A DNA stretch of 64,000 nucleotides from Watersipora subatra (Eukaryota > Bryozoa > Gymnolaemata > Cheilostomatida > Watersiporidae): positions 17,479,877-17,543,876 of the forward strand of contig NC_088710.1 of assembly GCF_963576615.1 (NCBI RefSeq), read 5' to 3'. Made by a program: the position numbers and the translations under genes. Shown piece by piece: positions 23,501 to 35,500 of the stretch (position 1 is its first letter; the number at the start of each line of letters is the position of its first letter). Under the pieces are notes generated by a model. That model was not told the origin of the DNA and ran no database searches. It saw only the letters and a list, made by a program, of their open reading frames with translations.

Positions 23501-26500
23501 CTGGTGTATACCCGAGAAAGAGGATACTTTGCATTAACACCATTGAGTAGTTTTTCGTTATGTAAAAGCTGAATTGTTTGGTTGATTTTTAATTTTCGAA
23601 GATGAAGTACACATTTCGTCAACTTTACTTTTCCCCCCTCCTCCAGGAGCAGCTCCTGTTGCCATCAGACAATAACTTGGTTTACTTCGGTCTAGTTCTA
23701 ATTTACAATTCAATCCTGGAATGAGATATCTTTCCTGTTGAAAAATGCTAAGATGGAGTCGTCCAAAAAACTCAAATGTGTTTGATCCTCTAATAAGATT
23801 CTTTCTTGCTGTAGACGCAGTATTATCGAAATCCGCACCATCTTTTGCAAGATTATCATCTTGAAACCATCCTTCTGCTTTTAATTGGTATTGTTTTGCT
23901 TCTCTGCTATTATTGAGAAGGGTTTCTATGAACGATCTCATAGGATAATCACTTGAATGTTCAACAACGGATCTATTAATTTTGAATGTTGCTGTTTTGA
24001 TTAGCGAATGAAAAAACGCATCCCCTGGTACAACATTTACGTTACCAACAGTATTGTCTAAATTGGAACCATCGTCCTTGACTACTTTTCCTTCGATTTG
24101 CAAATATGAATTACTTAAATCGATATAGTGATCTACATCTCCAGGTATTTCAATTTCAATTGGTCCATATTCACTGAGTCGTGACGGACCTAATTCACTA
24201 TAATATCCGTGCTCCACCGAACTATGTGTGCCCGGAACATCAAATATACCCAAACTTTCGTTTATCGTAAAAGGAGAACCCGTTATTTTTACACCTGTTG
24301 AACCAATCTCTCCAGAACTCATCTTTCACTATTGATGTATGTCAATGAAATGAACTAAAAATATTGAGATAATAATATATAAAACATTTCAAATTTTAAA
24401 AAATATTTGGAGTGGCTTTTCTCCGTCGTTTTGCAGGTTTGCTACGGTTATTTAATTTTCTTTTCCCAGGTTTTCTAACTCTTGGAATTACTACTTCATC
24501 TGTTTCTTCTTCTTCTTCTTTTGGTGTCTCTACCATGTTATTAAGATAATTAGATGCAGCATCTAACCCTTTTTTCCCTAATGAGATAGCCGTTTTTTTT
24601 GCTAGAGGCGCAACAGCTTTTGCTAATTTTTTAAATATTCCTGATAGTCGTCCATTTCCCATCACTCTTTTTCCTTTATATGGTGTCAATCCGCCATTTC
24701 CTGTTTGATTAGACGTGTAATATTGAATGTAAAAGTTTTTTGAGTCTTCTGGAGTATATGGAATTAATATAGAATTCATTGTTTCTTTCTGAAATGAACC
24801 GTTAGTATAACCTTCCCTCCATCAAATGGTACTTTTTCTCCATCATCACTTGTTATAAGGGTCTCTATCACATCAGTAGAAATTTTATCTACTTCAACGT
24901 AATGCGCTTGACTGAATTCTGTATAAACTCGAGAGAACTTCTTTCCACTTACTGGGACAACTCGTAACAATCGTACATTTGCATCTCCAACGAGTCTGTT
25001 ACTTACAATTGATGAATATACGTATAATGATGTAAATCCATAGTTGATATCCGGAGATGTGATGTTTCCGTGTTTTCCCACATTATAAGTTATCTTCGGA
25101 TCTAATCCTAAGATATTTGCGAAATCTTGTGAAAACGAAACCTGAACACTCGAATCTCTTACATACAACATAGATTTGTTGGATATTTTGTCGTATTCGA
25201 ATTCTATAGTTGGATGGAAATTGAAGGATTTTAGAACATCATGAGCTCGTTGAATTACTTCATCTATATCTTCGTATCTTTCATTTCAAATTTTTATGTC
25301 GAAACGACGAAATCTCCCATTAAGTTCCGCTTTTGTGATGCTTATTATCCCTTCTACTACATTCGGCCAATTATTTAAAAACGATATATCTTTTAGAGCA
25401 ACTTCCCATTGCCCTTCTGTAAAATCTACATATCTGGCTAGTCTAACTGTAAAGTTTGAATTAGTATTTTTAGGAAAGTCACTAAAACTAGCATCAGAAG
25501 GAAGAGTTATGAACTCCGACATTTTCAATTCTTTCAATGAAGTTCAATTCCTTATCATCCTCTTTTATTTAACAAAATCTCTTTCATTGACCCAGCTATT
25601 GAATGAATCAGGATATCCCATCCATTTAACGAGTATTTCCTTTGTTCTTCCTCGTTTCCGAGATTTGAGAATTTTCTCGATTCGAAAAAATGTGGGTTTT
25701 TTTACTTTCTGTAGTTCATCTTCATAAAAAGTTCCATCAACCGGTTCGTTTGCCAAATCACGTAATTTATAGATAATCGGTCTTTCAAAATCAAGTACTT
25801 CTGTAATTTGAAAAACTTCAACCGTCCAATTTATTGTGAAACCTCTTTCGAAAGCTGTTCTAGCTTTACTAATACGAACGTAATCATCAATATTGAATTT
25901 GGGAGTACTGTCAGAACTATATTCTCCATTTTCATAAATCCTATTCCAGATTCTTTCTTGATTTTCATAATTTACATCATTCGGTTTTATTCCTAATGTT
26001 GTGTGAATAGTATTGTTATATGCTTTTACCATTTGTGGTAAAACATCAATATATCTTCGTTCATCCGAATATGTCATGAATCTATACATCTTCATCCGTA
26101 ATGTTTTGTTGAATTGTTCTATGATGGAAGCTTTAATTGTCTCATTCTCAGATGTAAACCATTTTACTTTATTTTCTTTCAAAACTTTTTTGACATCTCG
26201 ATTATTAAACTCTTTTCCTTTGTCTGTTTGAAAAACTCTATAATTAGTTCCATCCAATACTTTTTTTAAGACTTTTGCTACCAATATACCTGATTTGTTA
26301 ACAAGAGGTTCTACCCATGCTTTTCTTGAAAAAACATCAATCAATGTAAGTAAAAATGTAATTCCATCATTTTCAGCTCGATGAGATTTAACATCCATTA
26401 AATCAGCCTGTAATTGTTCACCAACTCCTGCAACAATTGTAGGTCTTCTTCTAAATTTCGTTTTTATTTGTTTGTGTAACGTATAAGCATCTTCACCACT

Positions 26501-29500
26501 TAACCAATCTCTAACTTCTTGTTCGCTTTCTTTTCTCCGAAGTGCTTCAATCAGTTTTCGTGCTCCACCTAATGAAGATGTTAGATCCGGGGTATAATAG
26601 AATTCATTTAGTAAGTCGTCCATTTTCCTCTTGTTCCTACATAAGGTTTTCGTGAAGACGATCTATTCGAGTTGGATTTTGATTTATTTGATAAATTCGA
26701 GTTCGACTCCTTGATAATTTTTTCAAATAGGTTAAATTGTTTCTCAAATGAACTTGGAGAAAAGGGAGAAGATACAATTGATCTATCTTTAACACGAAAC
26801 TTTCTTTCAAGAAGATTTCGTAAGTTCTCAGGTTTAATCTCTCCTGTAGATCCTGTTATTTTCCCGGTTAAAGAATCATAATTTCCAGACTTTTCCAATT
26901 TTTCCAGAAGTTTTTTCGCTTTAGTTTGATCTTGTTTCGAACCGAAGTCTTCAACTATTGAAGAAATGGAATAAGATCTAGAAGATTTTGACGATGGTTC
27001 TTCTTCGTTTAACTTCGGTGGTGATAATGTGTCTTCTTTTTTTGGCGATTCTTTTAAAACTGTAGAGTCATGAGACGAATTATCTTCGGGTAATTCAGGT
27101 GTGTCTTTCTTTAGAGTTTCTTTTGAATTTTGAGGTGCTGAAGGTGTTTGTGACATCATTGAAATCGGTTTTCGAATAGTCGGAGACTGTTGAATTGGAT
27201 AACTCCGAATTGATTTCATTTCATCTAAAAATTTTTGAAGTTCAGCTGCATACAAATTAACTTTGTTATAGTCTGAAATAGTGTTATCGTTATTAATTTG
27301 ACGCATCCTATCTCTGGTCTCCTTAACCTTACTTACTCTTGGATTTTCTATTGGATTAAAACGAAGTGACGAACTATAGCCATCATTGATAATTTTTGAA
27401 TCCTGTTGACTTTTAAATTGGTTTCTTTTGTACTCGTCTTCAGAAACCAAAAAAAAATTTTTTGTGTACTTAGGAAAGCTCATCTTCCTGCTGAATGATT
27501 AATACAATTTGAGGGATGGCTTTATAATCCGTTTCAATAATCCTCTTCCGTTTTGCAAAATCTTTCGTTTATATTTAAGAGGTTTGTTTTCATCGATAAT
27601 ATTCATCAACTCCTTTTTATGTTGACTCAGAGAATGGTATTGATTTTTCGTTAAAGGTACATTCCCATATATAATATTTTTAACAATTTCAAGTAATGTT
27701 CTAATTACTTCTTCTTTCATATGAGGTAAAGCAGAACTTGCAAGTTCATCTGTAAGACTGTTCAGTATTTGCAGAATTACTCTGTTTTTTTTCATTCTCT
27801 TAGAAAGTGGAGAATTATCCATGATAACTTAATTATCTTCTTTTTCGTGGTTTAAACAATCCTCCGAGCAATGGTTCAACTAATCCTGGGAGTATAGCAC
27901 CCGCGATCGGACCTAGTAAAGCCGATAAAAACCCTCCTTTTTGCAAAAATTGTTTCTTTTCCAAATTCGATGTTTTAGCACTAATCAGTCGAGCGATGTT
28001 CGTACTTTGTCGACTCAAAGCTTTATACTGAGCATCAGTTAGTCGTTCTTTTCTTTTAATGAGTAATTTCACACAATCAATAATTGCTAAAATTAAATCC
28101 GTTTTAGCATTTTTAATAATTGAATGTTGAGAAGAAATAGAATCACCAACTAGAGTTAATAAAGTTAGTAAATTTCGTTGAATTCTTTTTGTTTCAGCCA
28201 TATCTATGTGATAATTTTAGTGATGTTATAGTAATCACTCAGAGGAAGATACAGAAGTAGTATGGTGAATATTTAAAGAGAACTTGGAATATATACTTGT
28301 TTTATTTAATTATGGAATACCAATCAAAATCGATTGCTTAATTAGGCTTATAAATAATCATAGGCGTAGAGTCAACAGGAGGGAAATTTCCCATAATTCT
28401 CATTGTATCATCGGTTTCTTGTCGGAGGTCCAGTCTCATGAAGGAATATGGTGAAGATGTTGCATCTCGGTAGGATTCCTGAAAATATTTAACGAAATGA
28501 TTGATGTAGAATCCCTGGGGTTTTTTCCTATAAAAAAATAGTGACTATTCAACGAAATTGTTCTAAGTTTACCAAAGAATAAGTTTTGTTTAATAGTAAA
28601 AATACTAATATTTAGATGGTGACTTTCTCGAGTATACAAATTGTTAGCCATCTTGATATTTGATGATAATTCCTCCATTAGATCATCAATGATCATCCAT
28701 CTATTTTCTCCATCTTTGGGAAAAGTACTCGGATCTTTCAATCCTTCATGAAATTCCACTCCTTTCATATCCTCAAAAGCTTCCTGCCATATTCCATAGC
28801 AATATATAATTTCGATTGGAGAAGGGGTAGATATTAATTGAGATTGTTCAATCAACCGTTTAACGAGTTGAGTTTTTCCTGATCCTGTTGGTCCTGTTAT
28901 CATAGATGTGAAAGGAGAATGTAACCTCACATCAATTGATTGTAGTCCGTCTTTCTCCATGTTTTGATAATTACTAACATTGAAGTTTTCATTTCAACTA
29001 ATTATAATGATGAGGAGATGTTTTCAAAAATCACACTTTCATTATTCATAAGATTTTGAAAAAATACTTCTACATAGTTCACAGTAGCATTCATCTTTTC
29101 TCCTGTAATCCGAATAAAAAAATATTCAATCAAAGATGAAGCTACAGTTATTGCAAGTAATATTAAAACCGGTCCAAAAAATTGAAGCAAACTTTGTCGA
29201 AGCGGTTTTGATGTAGATTTAGTGATGTTATCAAAATGTTTATGTAATAATACAGCATCTTCAACTAATCCATCTGTATTATCTTTTTCTTCTTCACAAG
29301 ATTTGTAAACTTTAGAATTATCTTTATGAATAGTTTCCATAATTTTATATATTTTTATATTCCTTCTAGTTGAACGAAATTTTTCATAATGAATAAATCA
29401 TTCGACTTTCCCCTTTCTTATTACTCATCTTTAAAGAGTTTTATAACGAAGGGAGACTTAACCGATTCCACGAATAGACACGCCCGAACTCGTCCAACAT

Positions 29501-32500
29501 CAGCGTTCATTCAACCGAAACGACATAACACCGTTCACCCCACCGGTCGCCAACCCAACCCCAACCATTCGACGATCGATCGCTCAACTCGTCGACACCC
29601 GAACCCCAAACCCATCGCATCGAAACCCGAAACCATCGCCCTCTTCACGTCATCCTTCCCACAATTCCTCTCGACCAGCACCGCATCCTTCCCACAATTC
29701 CTTATCAATGGACCTTACAATGGACCTTATCAATAAGTTTATACTGAACCATGATTTGTTTGGTTAGTTTAAGGTTTAACTCAGAAATTCGGCTTTCTCT
29801 CCCAATGTTAGAAAGTTTTACCTTTCGCCGCAAGCGCATGCTTTCGCCGACTACACTGGAAGTGAGAGCGCTATTGAATTCCCTATCATTATTTGAATTG
29901 GCTATTTCCTGTGTTTCATTAGAAGTCAAGTTTTCATTACTGTCATCTATTGATTCTATGTTTAGCATATCATTATGCACACCATCAGTGTCATCAGTAT
30001 GCGGCATCGTGGAAGCGTCCCCAACCTCAGACATGCTGACGTAAATGGCTAAAAGCGTGCTGTTCAAAGAAATCGCCGACGTGACACAAGCTACAGGTTG
30101 CAAGAAGATAGGTACATATATAGCAAAGTTAAAATGAAAACTGCATGACAATAATACCTAAATCCAGAATAACCAATGGTATGTATATTAGTAAAATGTT
30201 AGTTTAAATTAATGGTTCTATCCAGATACTCACAGTTGACTTTTGCTAAGATGTAATGCAGGCATAGATCCTGATGTCTAAAACGTAAATGAGTTAATCT
30301 TAGTGTTTGTTGTTCAGCTCAAGTGGTTTTTTTTCACTTTGGCTGGTATGTATATTTCTGGTACACCTCACGCGTTGTCTACACTGTTAACTGGGTGGAG
30401 TTATCTTCTCTTGTAGTTTGAAAACAGCTCTTGTGTTGTTTATGCTGTGGCTGACTAGAGTTATCTTCTTTTTATAAATTCGGAACAGCTCTTGTGTTGC
30501 CTACACTGTGGCTGACTGAAGTTATCTTTCCTTTATAGGTCCAGAACAGCTCTTGTGTTGTCTACACTGTGGCTGACTGGATTTATCTTGTCTTTATAGG
30601 TCCAGAACAGCTCTTGTGTTGCCTACACTGTGGCTGACTGGAGTTATCTTTTCTTTATGGGTCCAGCACAGCTCTTGTGTTGCCTACACTGTGGCTGACT
30701 AGAGTTATCTTTTCTTTATTGGTCCGAAACAGCTCTTGTGTTGTCTACACTGTGGCAGACTGGATTATCAATTGTCCTCACAGTTGATTAAAGGAAGGTT
30801 TCACTGTAGAGTTTTTTGGAAACTCTAGATATTGAGTTCACTCAGGATTTTAAGAGAGACGATTTCACTGGTTAAGTGTGCGGTTCACAATCTTTATTTT
30901 TACCGTGAAACCTGAAATAACATTTCAGTACCATTTCTATACCAACTTGCAAAGCACAATAATTATGAATGCAATAAAGTATGAAAAGTTACAGTACAAT
31001 AGCAAGTAAAAGTACTGAACATCAAATGAAAAGTGACAAGAAACAACATAACATGGTATAATAAAATAAAATAGCATATGCAACTAACCTGTATTCTCTA
31101 ATAAATAATTCTTTAGTAATTGACAATTGAATAATTAAGAGTAATTATTCAAATCTGGCTGCCTTCTACAGAAGCTAGAAAACGTCACGCTATGAGTTGA
31201 GCAAAACCTTAGCTTATGACTCAACGCCGGCAACTATCATTGGTCATCACGTATTAGGCCAATTTGACTTGGCCTCAACTCTAGGAATGCTAAACTAATA
31301 AAGTTTTCCTACAATGGAATACTTTACGAAAACTATACCCGCATTTTGGGCCAGCCTAACAATCATTACCCATAACGGTCAACAGGACTAGCTATTAACC
31401 TCAAGCAAGTGCTAAGCGGCAGTATCTTAACCAATGTAATGACTCCTTGCCCAATGAATCCATTGTATGCCGTGTAGCTCTGATCAAGTTCATTGCCTCT
31501 AGATCTGGAGGTTCTGAGATCAAATCCAGTACCATGCATTTTTCATTTCTAGATTTTAATTGCTATAATTGGACACAGGTTAAACAAAAAGAAAAAAAGA
31601 CAAACACTGAGATATACATAGACAATTTGCAGCTGCAACCCACTAAATCTCATTAATGATGAGCAATTGCATAGATATACCTGTTGAAACTTTCTATTTA
31701 GATTGTGGTTCAATCATCATGAATGAAGCAAGCAGTAATTTAGTAATTTGGGTAGGAGAGAAGAATAAAAGAGAAGTTTCATTGTGGTGAGCCATGATGA
31801 GTAGCTTTAGACTTTTATTAACTTTTTAAAAGCCCTCCAGCTTCCTTTGCCATCTTCAAATTTCATTCCACATAACAAGAGCACTCAACTAGCATTTCCA
31901 ATCTATTTGCCTATAATATTCTGATAGTCTTGTAATTTTGTAACTGTCACACTGTAGAAACAACATGCAGAACAATAAAAGTGCTTGTGCATTTTGCATG
32001 AAAATGAACGAAATCTCCAGCAATGCAGGGTTGACCGCTAGTAATACATGCATGGAATGCTTTACTTGTACAACAGACAGGCGCACACTTGAACAATGCA
32101 GGGTTTATCGCTAGTAATACATGCATGGAATGCTTTACCTGTACAATAGACAAGCACATACTTGGGCAATGCAGGGCCTACTGCTAGTAATACATACATG
32201 TACATAAAATGCTTCACCTGTACAATAGACAAGCACATACTTGGGAAATGCAGGGCCTACTGCTAGTGATACATACATGTACATGGAATGCTTCACCTGT
32301 ACAATAGACAAGCACATACTTGGGCAATGCAGGGCCTACTGCTAGTAATACATACATGTACATAGAATGCTTCACCTGTACAATAAACAAGCACATGCTT
32401 GGGCAATGCAGGGCCTACTGCTAGTAATACATACATGTACATAGAATGCTTCACCTGTACAATAAACAAGCACATACTTGGGCAATGCAGAACCTACTGC

Positions 32501-35500
32501 TAGTAATACATACATGTACATAGAATGCTTCACCTGTACAATAAACAAGCACATACTTGGGCAATGCAGGGCCTACTGCTAGTAATACATACATACATAC
32601 ATGTACATAGAATGCTTCACCTGTACAATAAACAGACCCATACTTTTAATCACTAGTTGCTATTAAACACAAATTAATTGTTGTCAATATTTATTTGATT
32701 GTTTTATTTATGCGTAAAAACAGAAGGTAACATAATGATCAAAAAAACTGATATCTATAATTTAAACACTCTAACATGCAAAGGTTCCATCAGTATATCA
32801 TCTTGCTTAGTGGCAGCCAAAACTGATGTAAACAATGTTGTGTTATGAGTATACCATTCATAGAACTGGCAGCAGGTGATGCTTGTTTGAAGTGTGGCCA
32901 AGTTAAAAACTTACTGTAAGATGATAATTCCAACATATTTATAATTCTTCTCATATCTACTAAAAATTGAGATGAATTGTCACAAACGACCTTGACTACA
33001 AGCTCCATTGATTAATAACACAACAGAGATCAATAACATCAGTTTTGCAATCAACTGTACAAAAATATTTATAAATGTGCTAGCCTCAAAAATTGTTTAT
33101 AAGATTGGTGCAAACATCATAACTATCCCAGAACCGCCTCTGTGGCCCATTCTTAATTTTAAACAACTAGAATAAATCTATCAGGAGAACTTACTGCTTA
33201 TAGAAGCCAGCCAAAGTAGCCAGTCGTTTCCACTTCCTGGTGCACCTGACACTACTTGAGGAGGAAATTTTAGCTTCTCTGGCTTTTCTTCTCTTTTCCA
33301 AATACTGCAGTTATCTTGGGAAATGGAAATTTCTCTGCATGCGTTGACTTGCTGAGATTCGTATTGCATTGAGACAATTTCCTTTTTGTCTGAAATATTG
33401 AAAGCTTAATTAAATGACTAAATGTTTGAAAGAATTATTTTTGTATTGCAAATTCTAATAATTTTGTATTTACTTGGTAAGCAGATTTGTTGTAACTAAA
33501 CAATTAAAGCATAGTTTGGTTATACATTGATTACTGACAGGAAAAAGGTTGCCAAAAATTTGTCAAAAATAGAATCTATGAAAAATGCAAATTTCTCAAT
33601 TTGGACATAAATTAATTTCAAAATAATGCCTTAGATCTTGCTGCATGTACCAAGAGTCAGCTCACAGTTGTGTAATTTCACTCAAGTTATGTTCTAGTTC
33701 AGACCTAAAGCTAAAGAAAATACTTGTTTTCTTGCTTGCCTTTTCTGTTTTGCCCGCTTTCTTTTTTACATGAACAAGTCATAAAGATTGTCTAGCATTC
33801 CTATTTGTCCTAAAGTAGCTATTAGGTATTATCTACAGCATATAAATTTACTTAAGTAATTGCAACTCAATCTATCCTAAGCCACAGATGAGCGTTACAG
33901 TACAACATTAAAAGAATTTATTATTCTTAACATCAAATGTGACAGATACTGATAGTATAAAAATGTAAGGCCTACACAAATAATTATAACAAATTTTGTC
34001 AGAAGTTGATAAAACAATGTTTCGTTTATTCATGAAAATCTCTTTATAGATTTGCTATTGAATCATGGATTAGTCTAAATAAAGATGCACTAATGTTAAG
34101 ATTTGATTGAATTATATATTTAGATTATAACTAGTTGAAGATTTTAATCAGAGAGCGACAGGTTGAACTTTGATTTTTAGGAAGGCTATCGATAATAACA
34201 GAAGTTGTCTTTTCTGACGAATGAACAACACAGATTTGTTTGCAGTGGCTACCCCAACGTTGCTGAAAATTCAATTATAAACAGATTTGAGAGCCATTCT
34301 ACATGCATATATTTTATGAGTTACTCTCAATTCTCTGAAACAAGTTTTGTACATTCGTGTAGTTTTGTTTTACAAACTATATATTAACACTATTACAGAT
34401 ACATTAAAAAATAAAAATAGATAAAACAAGGCAATCAGAACAGAGTTGCATGAAAGTCAGCAATAAAGCTGAAACCATAAGACAGTCACTGTTAAAGCGC
34501 AAGACTGCGAGTGAAAAAAAGGGAAGAAAAAAGAAAAAGGAGAAAACGGAGCAAAAAGAAGTAAAAAGGAAAAAAAAGGTGAGAGAGAAAAAAAGAGAGA
34601 AGAAAAGAGAGAAAAAGAATAGAAAAAGTGTCATATTATATCTGAGGAAATGCCGAACTACTGCAGGACTTTACTAAAATACTTTTAGACACTCGTGTGT
34701 TCTTGCTACAGTGTTGTGACTTCAGTAGCAAAACCTATACTAGCATGTAATAGATTAGTGTCATTACACCGTGCAGTAGCCGTAAAAGGTCTAAAACTGC
34801 AGCTACATGTAGGCTGTTCATGCTACCAGGGCAGTACAGTAATAAGCTAGCGTGTATCTAGATTTTGTTTTAACTGCAGCTTTACCGCGGTTCTATTATT
34901 AATCAATGCATGTACGTGTAAAGGCAAGTGATTAAATCTTTTAAAAGCAGTGAGGTGTAAAATAGTCAATAGAAATACCAAGGCAAATATGGCTGTCCCC
35001 AGATCAATCGATGCCTCTCAATGGCTAAGTGTTTGAATAATAAGTTAGGGGTGATGCAAAAGATTGTGTTTTTAACGTGGCAGAACAATAGCTGAGTTAA
35101 TCTGTTCTTTTTACGAACATTGGAGATTTGTTGTGGTTAAGCAAACTGCAAGTCGCTGGCTCAATTCATTTACATCACTGCAGGTTACTTCATCTTATAA
35201 TAATTTAAAACCTCTCCCTCTCTCTCTTCCTCTCTCTCTCCCTCTCTCTCCCTCTCTCTCCCTCTCTCTCCCTCTCCCTCTCTCTCCTCTTTCCCTCTCT
35301 TCCTCTCTCCCTCTCTCTTTCTCTCTCTCTCTCTCTCCCTCTCTCTTTCCCTCTCACTCTCTCTCCCTCTCTCTCCTCTTTCCCTCTCTCCCTCTCTCCC
35401 TCTCTCTCTCCTCTTTCCCTCTCTCCCTCTCTCTTTTCCTCTCTCTCTCTCCCTCCCTCTCTTTCTCCTTCTATTTCTCCCTCTCTCTCCCTCTCTCTCT

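Larger units (their letters stand above)
19124..29702. mobile_element. Polinton/adintovirus-like element without visible PolB
   Basis: The 10.5-kb element has 323-bp terminal inverted repeats. It holds a minus-strand cluster of integrase, ATPase, protease and capsid genes, plus a left arm with two accessory genes and a palindrome array. It sits inside BEL gag: the BEL frame stops at about 29710 and resumes at 19123. The left end extends about 117 bp past the last base shared with the right end, so the right terminus is truncated. Canonical Polintons are 15-20 kb and encode PolB; no polymerase or helicase frame is visible here. Gene order and integrase type resemble the invertebrate family annotated F54H12.2/F54H12.3-like (from recall). 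One break in each of four virion genes shows that this copy is not intact as read. Confidence 0.9.
13020..31313 (-). mobile_element. Degenerate BEL/Pao retrotransposon, interrupted by a Polinton-like element
   Basis: This is a minus-strand BEL/Pao element. The 5' LTR is at 30805-31313, gag starts near 30034, pol runs down to 13578, and a purine-rich GATGGGAG lies just before the 3' LTR (13020-13444). A 10.5-kb Polinton-like element splits gag between about 19124 and 29702. Without it the BEL would be about 7.7 kb, a normal size. At least two nonsense codons and three frameshifts break gag-pol, so it is dead. The 3' LTR is rearranged into a palindrome, and the element is flanked by 55-bp rather than 5-bp direct repeats. 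Confidence 0.9.

Noticed and set aside
28436-28502. Intron at the ATPase 3' part instead of a frameshift
   Set aside because: The two frames meet within about 20 bases and no GT-AG pair there keeps the conserved residues.
31947-32554. Series of near-identical 60-codon minus-strand frames
   Set aside because: They repeat every 79 bp because of the tandem repeat. The period is not a multiple of three, so no continuous protein results.
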